The notes under the pieces are model-generated. The model was not told the origin of the DNA, did no database searches, and saw only the letters and a list, made by a program, of their open reading frames with translations. A DNA stretch of 64,000 bases, from the NCBI RefSeq assembly GCF_012274275.1, contig NZ_JAANZA010000001.1:310001-374000 (forward strand), in the 5' to 3' direction. Shown here in pieces: positions 41,545 through 49,081 of the stretch. Positions within the stretch are counted from its first letter, which is position 1. The number at the start of each line of letters is the position of its first letter. The stretch is from Cryobacterium sp. BB307 (GTDB lineage Bacteria > Actinomycetota > Actinomycetes > Actinomycetales > Microbacteriaceae). The position numbers were made by a program, and so were the translations under genes.

Positions 41545-41829
41545 TCATGCGTTCGTCAACATCCAGGACAGGACGTGCTCTTCCGGAGTCGGTGCGTCGG
41601 AGGAGTCGGCGGCCAGGTGGGCGGCCGCCTCCTCCAACGTGCCGAATCTCGACCAGGAGAAACGGCGACCCAGACTCATCGCCTCGAACTCCTCGCCCTT
41701 CAGCTCGACGAAGCCGAGCAGCCGGCGGGGATCGTTCTCGCTGAAGCGAAGGTCGCTGACTCTCCAGATATCAGTAGAGAGCGGTTCAATCGAGTGCGTC
41801 CCGTTAGGCGTCCCCCGATGCGCGCTCAT
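41545..41829 (-). CDS. 94-residue protein, second gene of TetR-controlled operon
   Basis: This small soluble protein reads like a compact alpha/beta domain: IEPLSTDIWRVSDLRF, GFVELKGEEFEAMSLG, FSWSRFGTLEEAAAHLAADS. Sequences of the type WRVSD...LLGFVE...FE.M.L...F.W..F.SL.EAV.H appear as uncharacterised small proteins in related genera, to my recollection. AGAGGAA precedes the ATG. It lies 11 bases after the 55-residue membrane protein and ahead of the 41364 gene, so the three are co-transcribed. Confidence 0.7.
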   Translation of the reverse strand: MSAHRGTPNGTHSIEPLSTDIWRVSDLRFSENDPRRLLGFVELKGEEFEAMSLGRRFSWSRFGTLEEAAAHLAADSSDAPTPEEHVLSWMLTNA

Positions 41830-41840
41830 GGTCGGTTCCT

Positions 41841-42008
41841 CTAGACCTTCGTGCTACGGCCGCCGATGTAGCGAACGAGCCACATGATGGCGGCGATGAT
41901 CAGGAGGATGACTCCGATCCACAGCAGCCACTGGACCGCCTGGACGAAGCCGCCTACGAAGAGAAGCACGATGGCGACAAGCGCCAGGATTATCAGCAGT
42001 GAAGACAT
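41841..42008 (-). CDS. 55-residue two-helix membrane protein, first gene of operon
   Basis: Almost the whole protein is hydrophobic: MSSLLIILALVAIVLLFVGG, a short linker FVQAVQW, then LLWIGVILLIIAAIMWLVR and a basic end YIGGRSTKV. GGAAGGAAAGGTAGG lies just before the ATG. Proteins of this kind are frequent, uncharacterised actinobacterial membrane peptides. It heads a three-gene operon whose promoter region carries three of the four TetR-type operators. Confidence 0.75.
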   Translation of the reverse strand: MSSLLIILALVAIVLLFVGGFVQAVQWLLWIGVILLIIAAIMWLVRYIGGRSTKV

Positions 42009-42058
42009 TGGTTCCTACCTTTCCTTCCACTGTCTCGAGTCGCAGCTCCCCGATGGGA

Positions 42059-42161
42059 AGAACGATCTCTCTTGTGTCGGTTGGTGCTCTTGAACAGCAA
42101 TCCTGCACAATCCCCGAGTTGGGGAAGAACGATCACTCTCCGTGGGGAGAACGATCACTCT
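42059..42161. promoter_or_regulatory. Three TetR-type operators before the small-protein operon
   Basis: The 14-mer AGAACGATCACTCT occurs at 42126-42139 and 42148-42161 (start-to-start 22 bp, two helical turns), and with one change (AGAACGATCTCTCT) at 42059-42072. It is a pseudo-palindrome, AGARYGATCRYTCT. The two upstream copies lie just after a plausible leftward -10 (TACATT, with TTGTTC as -35). All sit between the small-protein operon and the divergent TetR gene. Confidence 0.8.
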
Positions 42162-42201
42162 TGTTGAATGTAAGCATACTTTGCCACACGCGAACAAGGG
42201 G

Positions 42202-42256
42202 TTGATTCATTTCTTCGTTACTGATAGAAGCTCTTAAAGGAGAGAGCGATCACTCT
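42202..42256 (+). promoter_or_regulatory. tetR promoter with fourth operator copy
   Basis: TTGATT (42202-42207) and TAGAAG (42225-42230), 17 bp apart, form the rightward promoter. The operator AGAGCGATCACTCT (42243-42256) lies at the expected transcription start, four bases before the first ATG of the TetR gene. This predicts autorepression. Confidence 0.7.
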
Positions 42257-42260
42257 ACCG

Positions 42261-42896
42261 ATGCAAGTCCTAAGGGCGTATGGTTTTACGGTCATGTTCG
42301 AAACAGATCAGCAGAGTCCCCCACCGTCCGGTGCCCGCGAGAGAATCCTGGCGACCGCGTACGAGCTCTTCACCCATCGAGCCATCAGAGATGTCGGCGT
42401 CGACGAGCTGATCCAGACGGCTGGGGTCGCCAATGCGACCTTCTACCGGCACTTCCACTCCAAGGACGAACTGGTGCTCGCCGTGCTCGAACGCCGCGAG
42501 CAGCTCTTCACGCTGGGAACGGTCGAGCAGGAGGCCCGCCGGCGCGGCGAGTCACCTCGCGAGCGACTGCTTGCGATCTTCGACATCTACGACGACTGGT
42601 TCCACCGCGACGACTACGAAGCGTGCTCGTTCGTGCACGTGCTCCTGGAGATGGGCCCGACCCACCCGCTGGGCCAGGCATCCGTCGAACATCTCGCGCG
42701 CATCCGATCGATCGTGAAGCAGTTCGCGATCGAGGCCGGCCTGTACGCGGTCGAGGAATTCACGCGCGCGTGGCACATCCTGATGAAGGGCTCGATCGTG
42801 CTCGCGGCTGAGGGCGACAAGAACGCCGCCAGGGTGGCGCGCGACATGGCCGGCATGCTCATCGACCGGCACAGTTCACCGCTGCCGGGGCATTAG
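42261..42896 (+). CDS. TetR-family regulator, divergent from small-protein operon
   Basis: This protein of up to 211 residues has the TetR helix-turn-helix in ARERILATAYELFTHRAIRDVG and VANATFYRHFHSKDELVLAVL (about 25-75), and a helical ligand-binding domain thereafter (FDIYDDWFHRDDYEACSFVHVLLEMG). The family resemblance is to regulators of small-molecule or stress genes. The start could be ATG 42261 or ATG 42294 (MFETDQQS); neither has a good ribosome site. Four copies of one 14-bp operator lie between it and the divergent operon, so both units are likely under its control. Confidence 0.9.
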   Translation: MQVLRAYGFTVMFETDQQSPPPSGARERILATAYELFTHRAIRDVGVDELIQTAGVANATFYRHFHSKDELVLAVLERREQLFTLGTVEQEARRRGESPRERLLAIFDIYDDWFHRDDYEACSFVHVLLEMGPTHPLGQASVEHLARIRSIVKQFAIEAGLYAVEEFTRAWHILMKGSIVLAAEGDKNAARVARDMAGMLIDRHSSPLPGH

Positions 42897-42911
42897 CTCC
42901 AGCCGCACACC

Positions 42912-43895
42912 CTAGAACGCGATTGCGGCGGCGAGTCCGATGCCGAAGACGAGCGCCGACAGGCTGGTGAGCCCCAGTGCGAGCAGGAACTCCTTCGCGG
43001 TCTTGGCAGTCAGCACAATCAGCACGGCCGGCACGGTGAGGAACAGCACGAAGTAGACGTATGGCGCCCAGGCGTACAGGGTCGCGAAGTAGATCAGCAC
43101 GACATACGGCGCCAGCGCCAGCACGGCGAACAGGATGCGCGAGGGCAGGTCGCCGATCAGCACGGTGAGCGTCCGCTTGCCTGCTGCACGATCCTGCTCG
43201 AGGTCGCGCAGGTTGTTGGACACGAGCACTGCGCACGCGAACAGGCCGGTGGCAACGCCAGCGAGCCAGCTGTCCAGGGTGACCATGCCGGCCTGCACGA
43301 ACGTCGTGCCCGCGGTGGCGACCAGGCCGAAGAAGACGAAGACGAACACCTCGCCGAGGCCGTAGTAGCCGTACGGCCGCCTGCCGCCGGTGTAGAACCA
43401 GCCGGCGATCATGCACGCGACGCCGACCGCGATCAGCCAGTAGTAGCCGGTGAGGATGACAATCGCCAGCCCGGCCGCCCCGGCCAGCGCGAAGAAGACC
43501 AGCGCGACCGCGAGCACCGTTCTGGGCTTGGCTGCTCCGGACCCGGTGAGCCGAGACGGTCCCACCCGGTAGGAGTCGGTGCCACGGATGCCGTCGGAGT
43601 AGTCGTTGGCGTAGTTGACGCCGATTTGCAGGAAGACCGCGACGGCCAGGCAGAGCAGCGCGAGGGTGAGGTCGAAGGTTTCGAAGCCGTTCGCTGCGTA
43701 GGCGGTCGCGGTACCGAGCGCGACCGGCGCGATGCCGAGCGGCAAGGTGCGGATGCGCGCGCCGGCGATCCAGTCGCCGACGCCTGCCTTCTTGACGACG
43801 GGTACCGGCGAACCGACCTTCCGACCGGGGTGCCCGGAGCGACGCACGGTCCTCGGGTCGATGCGCTGCTGCTTGGGTCTGGTGTTCTTCGCCAC
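42912..43895 (-). CDS. menA: 1,4-dihydroxy-2-naphthoate polyprenyltransferase
   Basis: This 327-residue UbiA-family membrane enzyme has about eight helices. The first aspartate-rich motif is in NYANDYSDGIRGTD and the second in NNLRDLEQDRAAGKRTL. It attaches the polyprenyl chain to DHNA. The GTG at 43895 (MAKNTRPKQQRIDPR) is preferred to the longer frame, which would overlap menE. The gap to the menE stop is ten bases. Confidence 0.95.
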   Translation of the reverse strand: MAKNTRPKQQRIDPRTVRRSGHPGRKVGSPVPVVKKAGVGDWIAGARIRTLPLGIAPVALGTATAYAANGFETFDLTLALLCLAVAVFLQIGVNYANDYSDGIRGTDSYRVGPSRLTGSGAAKPRTVLAVALVFFALAGAAGLAIVILTGYYWLIAVGVACMIAGWFYTGGRRPYGYYGLGEVFVFVFFGLVATAGTTFVQAGMVTLDSWLAGVATGLFACAVLVSNNLRDLEQDRAAGKRTLTVLIGDLPSRILFAVLALAPYVVLIYFATLYAWAPYVYFVLFLTVPAVLIVLTAKTAKEFLLALGLTSLSALVFGIGLAAAIAF

Positions 43896-43905
43896 GAAAG
43901 AGAAT

Positions 43906-45021
43906 CTAGACCGTTTCCGGCACGAGGCGCGCAAGCGCCACCCTGTCGGGCTTGCCACTGGCCAGCAGCGGGATCCGGCCGACGTGGTAGAGCGCTGCGG
44001 GCGCGGCCGCTTGCCCGAGTTGCGCGCTGACCGCCTGCCTCACGTCATCGAGCGCGGGTCTGCGCGTGCTGACGACAATCGGCACGTCCCCCCAGCGCGC
44101 GCTGCGGGCGGACAGCACCACAGCATCCGCCAAACCCGGAAGGCCCCGGACGACCCGCTCGACCGCGCCGAGTGACACGTTGACGCCCCCCGAGACGATC
44201 TGGTCGTCGCGTCGCCCGGTCACCGTCAGCACGCCGTCGGCTAGTTCGCCGAGGTCGCCGGTGCGGTACCAGCGCTCACCGGCGTCGTCGTAGAAGGCAG
44301 CGGCGGTGCGTTCCGGGTCGTCGAGGTAGCCGTCCGCGAGCATCGGCCCGGCGAGTTCGATCTGCCCGTCGGTCACGCGCGCACGTGCGCCGCTGATCGG
44401 GATGCCGTCGTAGACGCATCCGCCCGCGGTCTCGCTCGATCCGTAGGTGCGGGTCACGTTCAGGCCGAGTTCGAGCGCTTGCGCGAGGAGGGCATCCGGT
44501 GTCGACTGCCCGCCGACCAGGATGCGGTCGAAGCGGCGCAGTTCGGTGAGCACCTCCGATTCGTCCATCAGACGCGCGAGTTGGACGGGGACCAGGGATG
44601 TGAAGCGCACCGGATGCTCCATGCGCGACGCCGCGTCACCGAACACAATGGGGTCGAACGACCCGGGCGGGAGGACGACCGGGACGGTGTCGGCGGCGAT
44701 GGATCGGGTGAGCACGTTGATGCCCGCGATGTAGTGAGCCGGGAGGGCGAGCAGCCACTGGCCGGGCTCGCCGAGCGCCGACTCGGTCGCCGCGGTGCCG
44801 GCGAGCAAGGCATCCGCGCTCAACGCCACGCGCTTGGGCCGCCCGGTCGAGCCGCTGGTCTGCACCACGAGCGCGATGCGCTGCGGCACACGGGCCGGCA
44901 CACCATCGGTGTGCATGTCGGGAGCGAGCGGCAGGATCGCCGGGCCGTCACCGCTGAGCGCAGCCCTGAGCGCGGGGAACACCGTGGCGGCGTCACCAGC
45001 GATGGGCTGCAGGTCGCGCAT
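43906..45021 (-). CDS. menE: o-Succinylbenzoate-CoA ligase
   Basis: This 371-residue adenylate-forming ligase is shorter than usual acyl-CoA ligases, as is typical for actinobacterial MenE. It has the AMP-binding motif QTSGSTGRPKRVALS, TYGSSETAGGCVYDG, YRTGDLGEL, the hinge RRDDQIVSGGVNVSLGAVE in part, and the catalytic lysine in LLASGKPDRVAL. It lies between menB and menA in the same direction. Confidence 0.94.
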   Translation of the reverse strand: MRDLQPIAGDAATVFPALRAALSGDGPAILPLAPDMHTDGVPARVPQRIALVVQTSGSTGRPKRVALSADALLAGTAATESALGEPGQWLLALPAHYIAGINVLTRSIAADTVPVVLPPGSFDPIVFGDAASRMEHPVRFTSLVPVQLARLMDESEVLTELRRFDRILVGGQSTPDALLAQALELGLNVTRTYGSSETAGGCVYDGIPISGARARVTDGQIELAGPMLADGYLDDPERTAAAFYDDAGERWYRTGDLGELADGVLTVTGRRDDQIVSGGVNVSLGAVERVVRGLPGLADAVVLSARSARWGDVPIVVSTRRPALDDVRQAVSAQLGQAAAPAALYHVGRIPLLASGKPDRVALARLVPETV

Positions 45022-45029
45022 CTTGTCGC

Positions 45030-45953
45030 TCAGTACTGCCAGGGGTACGGCGACCAGTCGGGGTCGCGCTTGCCGAGGAAGGCGTCGCGGCCCTCGACCG
45101 CTTCGTCGGTGCCATAGGCGAGACGGGTGGCCTCACCGGCGAACACCTGCTGACCGACGAGTCCGTCGTCGACCGCGTTGAAGGCGAACTTGAGCATCCG
45201 GATGGCGGTCGGCGACTTGGTGAGGATGGTGCGCGCCCACTCGAGCGCGGTCGACTCGAGGTCTGCGTGCGGGACCACCGCGTTGATGGCGCCCATGTCG
45301 TAGGCACGCTGCGCGGAGTACTCCTCGGCGAGGAAGAACACCTCACGCGCGAACTTCTGCCCCACCTGGCGCGCGAAGTAGGCGCTGCCGTAGCCGGCGT
45401 CGAACGAGCCGACGTCGGCATCCGTCTGCTTGAACCTGCCGTGCTCTGCGGAGGCGATGGTCAGGTCGCATACGACGTGGAGGGAGTGGCCGCCGCCGGC
45501 CGCCCAGCCGGGCACCACCGCGATGACGACCTTGGGCATGAAGCGGATGAGGCGCTGCACCTCGAGAATGTGCAGGCGGCCGAGGCGCGCGGCGCCGCCG
45601 CTTTCGGTGGTCGGGGCTGTCGAGACCCCGTCGCCCTCGTACTCGTACCCCGCCCGCCCTCGGATCCGCTGGTCGCCGCCGGAGCAGAACGCCCAGCCTC
45701 CGTCCTTCGGGCTGGGCCCGTTGCCGGTGAGCAGCACCACGCCGATGCGCGGGTTCTGCCTGGCGTCATCGAGTACCGCGTAGAGCTCGTCGACGGTGTG
45801 CGGGCGGAAGGCGTTGCGCACCTCCGGCCGGTTGAACGCGACCCGCGCGACGCGTCCGTCACGGTCGTGGTGATAGGTGATGTCGGTGAGTGAGTCGAAT
45901 CCGGCGACGCCGGACCACTCCCGCGCATCGAAAAGCTCCGAGACTTCCGCCAT
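45030..45953 (-). CDS. menB: 1,4-dihydroxy-2-naphthoyl-CoA synthase
   Basis: This 307-residue crotonase-fold enzyme cyclises o-succinylbenzoyl-CoA. Family hallmarks are FCSGGDQRIRGRAGY, GRLHILEVQRLIRFMPKVVI, GWAAGGGHSLHVVCDLT, KQTDADVGSFDAGYGSAYFARQVG and the C-terminal DEAVEGRDAFLGKRDPDWSP. Residues 109-118 (GVSTAPTTES) replace the usual short acidic loop and are encoded by a copy of the family 3 intergenic repeat. In MenB structures this loop near the active site is flexible, which may explain why the insertion is tolerated. Confidence 0.96.
   Translation of the reverse strand: MAEVSELFDAREWSGVAGFDSLTDITYHHDRDGRVARVAFNRPEVRNAFRPHTVDELYAVLDDARQNPRIGVVLLTGNGPSPKDGGWAFCSGGDQRIRGRAGYEYEGDGVSTAPTTESGGAARLGRLHILEVQRLIRFMPKVVIAVVPGWAAGGGHSLHVVCDLTIASAEHGRFKQTDADVGSFDAGYGSAYFARQVGQKFAREVFFLAEEYSAQRAYDMGAINAVVPHADLESTALEWARTILTKSPTAIRMLKFAFNAVDDGLVGQQVFAGEATRLAYGTDEAVEGRDAFLGKRDPDWSPYPWQY
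45601..45629. repeat. Family 3 repeat embedded in menB
   Basis: On the coding (leftward) strand GGGGTCTCGACAGCCCCG followed by ACCACCGAAAG matches the intergenic copy at 48054-48080 (GGTCTCGACTAGCTCG then ACCACCGAA) with four mismatches over 25 bases. It is in frame and encodes GVSTAPTTES at residues 109-118. Confidence 0.7.
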
Positions 45954-46005
45954 GCGCTCAGCCTAATCGTCGCCGACTAACCCACCCGGCGAACGTTGCG
46001 GCCGC

Positions 46006-46047
46006 TTGTTATCGATGCGGGTGCTGTGGACGCCGCATCGATAACAA
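46006..46047. terminator. Perfect 15-bp inverted repeat between menB and upstream gene
   Basis: TTGTTATCGATGCGG (46006-46020) and CCGCATCGATAACAA (46033-46047) are perfectly complementary around a 12-base loop. It lies 20 bases past the stop of the 128-residue membrane protein and 53 bases upstream of menB. It probably ends the membrane-protein transcript, or it is a protein-binding site in front of menB. Confidence 0.6.
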
Positions 46048-46066
46048 ACGGCAGCAGCGTCGGACG

Positions 46067-46453
46067 TCAGCGGCCGCCGAAGAAGCCGAGCACCGTGTTC
46101 AGCACGAGCGGGTTGGTCAGCACCGCGAGCACGATCGCGATCGCGCCGGTCAGTCGGCCGCGGTTCAGGATGACACCGACGATCCCGAGCACGAACGGCA
46201 CGAACGTCAGCACGATGATCGCCTGGCCGATGAACGTCGCGGCTGCGTATGCACCGCTGACCGCGAGCAGCACACCGGTCACCTCGAGCGCGATGAGCAC
46301 GAGCACGCTCACGAGCGCCACGAGCCCGAATGGGAACGGGCGGCGCCGCTTGGGCTCGGCATCCGGCCACTCGGCATCCGGTGACTGGGCATCCGGGGAG
46401 GGGCCATCCGGCGGCTGGGCCGACTCGTACAGGGCGGTTTCTCCGGTCGACAT
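46067..46453 (-). CDS. Small membrane protein with PDA-rich N-terminus
   Basis: This 128-residue protein has a soluble N-terminus with a short repeat (SPDAQSPDAEWPDAEPKRRR) and three hydrophobic helices (about 45-65, 70-92, 100-120). No family was assigned; the layout resembles DUF4190-like membrane proteins. ATG 46453 was chosen because the upstream extension overlaps menC on the other strand. It diverges from menC with a 36-bp gap. Confidence 0.7.
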   Translation of the reverse strand: MSTGETALYESAQPPDGPSPDAQSPDAEWPDAEPKRRRPFPFGLVALVSVLVLIALEVTGVLLAVSGAYAAATFIGQAIIVLTFVPFVLGIVGVILNRGRLTGAIAIVLAVLTNPLVLNTVLGFFGGR

Positions 46454-46489
46454 TTGCTCCAAGGATAGGCCACCGTCGACACTGGTCGG

Positions 46490-47479
46490 ATGACAGTTCC
46501 TCCGCCGCTCGACGAACTGCTCGCCGACGCACACGTCGTCGCGCTGCCGCTGGCGCAGCGCTTCCGCGGCGTCGACTCGCGCGAGGCGATGCTGCTGCGC
46601 GGCCCGCACGGCTGGACAGAGTTTTCACCATTCGTGGAGTACCCGGATGCCGAAGCGGCTGCGTGGCTGCGTGCCGCTATCGAGTTCGGCTGGTCGGCGG
46701 CGCCGTCCCGCCTGCGCGACAGCATCCCGGTGAACGCGACCCTGCCTGCGGTCGGCCCGGATCAGGTTGCCCGCGTGCTTGAGCGTTTCGGCCACTGTCG
46801 GACGGTCAAGGTCAAGGTGGCCGAGCGTGGCCAGGAACTCGCCGAGGATGTGGCCCGCGTGCGGGCCGCCCGGGCATTCCTCGGCGCGGAAGGCCGCGTC
46901 CGGATCGACGCCAACGGGGCCTGGAACGTGGACGAGGCCGAGCGGGCGATCCACGCGCTGGCCGAGTTCGACCTCGAGTACGTCGAGCAGCCGTGCGGGA
47001 GCGTCGAGGAGCTCGCCGAGATCCGCTCGCGCGTGAAGCACATGGGTGTGCCGATTGCGGCCGATGAAAGTGTGCGCAAGGCGGAGGACCCGCTCGCCGT
47101 CGCCCGCGCCGGCGCCGCCGACCTGCTGGTGATCAAGGCGCAACCGCTCGGAGGCATCCGGGCGGCCTTGGACATCGTCGCCGAGGCCGGGCTGCCGGTC
47201 GTTGTCTCGAGCGCGCTCGACACGTCGGTCGGCATCAGCATGGGCGCCCACCTTGCCGCATCAATTGCAGAGCTCGAGTACGACTGTGGGCTCGGTACCG
47301 CTGCGCTGCTCTCAGCCGATGTGACGGACGAACCGCTCGTTCCGACCGCCGGCGCGATTCCCGTTCACCGAGTCGAGGTCAGCCGATCCTTGCTGGAGCG
47401 GCACGCGGCCAACCCCGGTCGTGACCAGTGGTGGCGCGACCGCCTCACCCGCTGTTACGAGCTGCTTGCCTCTGCCTAG
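46490..47479 (+). CDS. menC: o-Succinylbenzoate synthase
   Basis: This 329-residue enolase-superfamily enzyme dehydrates SHCHC to o-succinylbenzoate. The catalytic lysine pair is in TVKVKVAE, and the metal ligands are in RIDANGAW, EYVEQP and IAADESV. The second lysine is in LLVIKAQPLGGI. The protein is N-terminally short, as in other actinobacterial MenC. Its stop overlaps the convergent GNAT gene by four bases. Confidence 0.94.
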   Translation: MTVPPPLDELLADAHVVALPLAQRFRGVDSREAMLLRGPHGWTEFSPFVEYPDAEAAAWLRAAIEFGWSAAPSRLRDSIPVNATLPAVGPDQVARVLERFGHCRTVKVKVAERGQELAEDVARVRAARAFLGAEGRVRIDANGAWNVDEAERAIHALAEFDLEYVEQPCGSVEELAEIRSRVKHMGVPIAADESVRKAEDPLAVARAGAADLLVIKAQPLGGIRAALDIVAEAGLPVVVSSALDTSVGISMGAHLAASIAELEYDCGLGTAALLSADVTDEPLVPTAGAIPVHRVEVSRSLLERHAANPGRDQWWRDRLTRCYELLASA

Positions 47480-48039
47480 CTTGCCCGGTACTCGCGCGCG
47501 AGCATCGCGTAGCTGCCGGTGTCGGCCCACTCGCCCTTGAACCAGAGGTCCTCGACGAAGTGCGCCTCGCGGCGCATCCCGAGCCGAAGGCACAGGTTCA
47601 CGGATGCGTCATTGCGTGGGTCGAGTTCGGCGATCACCCGGTGAAACTCCACTGTGTCGAATGCGAGCGCCAGCAGCGCCTTCGCACTCTCGGTCGCGTA
47701 GCCCTGCCCGTGGTGGTCGGGGTGAAAGGTCCAGCCCAGCTCGGCCGTGTCGTTCTCGACGCTCTTGACGGTGATGTACAGGTCGCCGATCATCTGGCCG
47801 TCGTCCTTGCGCTCAACCGCGAGCTGCAGGTAGTCGCCATCGCTCTCGAGCCGAGTGTGCCGGATGTGCTCGGCCACCTTCGCGGCGACCGTGTCGCGAT
47901 CGCGCGGGTCGAAGAGAAGGTAGCGGCAGACATCCTCGCGCGACTGGTACGAGTGCACGATGTCGATGTCGGCCTCGGTCATCAGCCTCAGGCGCAGGCG
48001 CTCGGTCTCGATCGGCTCGGTGAGCTCAAAGGGAATCAC
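47476..48039 (-). CDS. GNAT acetyltransferase, RimJ/RimL type
   Basis: This 187-residue enzyme opens IETERLRLRLMTEADIDIVHSY in part and has the acetyl-CoA motif WTFHPDHHGQGYATESAKALL, then FHRVIAELDPRNDASVNLCLRLGMRREAHF. This is the RimJ/RimL-like group that acetylates protein N-termini or small amines; the acceptor is unknown. It is transcribed toward menC. Confidence 0.9.
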   Translation of the reverse strand: MIPFELTEPIETERLRLRLMTEADIDIVHSYQSREDVCRYLLFDPRDRDTVAAKVAEHIRHTRLESDGDYLQLAVERKDDGQMIGDLYITVKSVENDTAELGWTFHPDHHGQGYATESAKALLALAFDTVEFHRVIAELDPRNDASVNLCLRLGMRREAHFVEDLWFKGEWADTGSYAMLAREYRAS

Positions 48040-48053
48040 GTTGCTGATCGTAA

Positions 48054-48105
48054 GGGGTCTCGACTAGCTCGACCACCGAAAAGGCCACGGGTCTCGACCA
48101 CCGAG
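48054..48105. repeat. Family 3 repeat, one full and one short copy
   Basis: GGTCTCGACTAGCTCG followed by ACCACCGAA (48056-48080) is a full copy. GGGTCTCGACCACCGAG (48089-48105) is a second one with the central part missing. They occupy the gap between the ccsB stop (48114) and the GNAT start (48039). Confidence 0.75.
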
Positions 48106-48113
48106 CGGCAGGA

Positions 48114-49070
48114 CTACAGGCCCGAGTAGGCGTGCAGGCCCTTCATGAACAGGTTCACGACCGTGTAGTTGAAGATCACCGCTCCGAAGCCGATGAGCGA
48201 CAGCACCGCCGAGCGGGTCCCGCGCCAACCGCGAGTCGCGCGCGCGTGGATGTAGCCGGCGTAGATCGTCCAGATGATGAAGGTCCAGACTTCCTTGGTG
48301 TCCCAGCCCCAGTAGCGTCCCCACGCGCGCTCGGCCCAAATGGCGCCGGCGATGAGGGTGAATGTCCAGAATACGAAGCCGATCACGATGACGCGGTACG
48401 CGAGCGTCTCCAGCTTGTCGGCATCCGGAACCGTGGAGAGGAAGCCGTCGGTCTTCCCGCTCGCCTCGCGACGAGACTGCAGCAGCTGCAGCAGCGACAG
48501 CCCAGCGCCGAGCGCGAAGAACGACGTGCCGAGTATTGCGACGAACACGTGGATGACCAGCCACACCGACTGCAGGGGAACGGCGAGCGGAGTGACGTCG
48601 ACGTAGAAGTTGGTCGTGCCGATTCCAAGCACGATCAGCGCGGCACCGGTGATGTACGCGCCCAGGTAGCCGAGGTCGAGCCAGAACTGGATGACCAGGA
48701 ACACCAGCACGACAATGAGCGACATCATGAGCGAGAACTCGAACATGTTCGACCAGGGCACGTAGCCGTTGGCGAGTCCACGCAGCACGGCACCGCCGAG
48801 GTGCAGCAGCCAGGCGATCACGGTCAACGCGAAGCCCGCGCGCTCGAAGCGTCCGCGCTTGCGGGTGGTCACCGTCTCGGTGCGCTCGAGCGTCGTCGTG
48901 CCCCCACGGGCAGCGGTCAGCTGGCCGGTCGCAGCGGTTGCGGCGACCGGCTCAGGGGCCAGCGACGCGCGCTTCGCCAGGTCGACGGTGAAGAACACGA
49001 AGGCGAGTGCGTACACCGCCATCGCTGAGTAAATGGCGACGAGCGAATAGGTCGCAAGCGTTTCGGTCAC
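48114..49070 (-). CDS. ccsB: Cytochrome c biogenesis protein CcsB/ResC
   Basis: This 318-residue membrane protein has about eight helices and the haem-handling motif WGWDTKEVWTFIIW (about 250-263), preceded by NMFEFSLMMSLI. Together with ResB it exports haem and ligates it to apocytochromes c outside the membrane. A basic loop rich in Thr/Arg (TVTTRKRGRFER) separates helices 1 and 2. It is the last gene of the resA-ccdA-resB-ccsB run. Confidence 0.95.
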   Translation of the reverse strand: MTETLATYSLVAIYSAMAVYALAFVFFTVDLAKRASLAPEPVAATAATGQLTAARGGTTTLERTETVTTRKRGRFERAGFALTVIAWLLHLGGAVLRGLANGYVPWSNMFEFSLMMSLIVVLVFLVIQFWLDLGYLGAYITGAALIVLGIGTTNFYVDVTPLAVPLQSVWLVIHVFVAILGTSFFALGAGLSLLQLLQSRREASGKTDGFLSTVPDADKLETLAYRVIVIGFVFWTFTLIAGAIWAERAWGRYWGWDTKEVWTFIIWTIYAGYIHARATRGWRGTRSAVLSLIGFGAVIFNYTVVNLFMKGLHAYSGL

Positions 49071-49081
49071 GGCACACCAGC

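Noticed and set aside
42059-42256. CRISPR-like or simple direct repeat array
   Set aside because: The four 14-mers are irregularly spaced, pseudo-palindromic and positioned at two divergent promoters, so operators explain them better. No cas gene is present.
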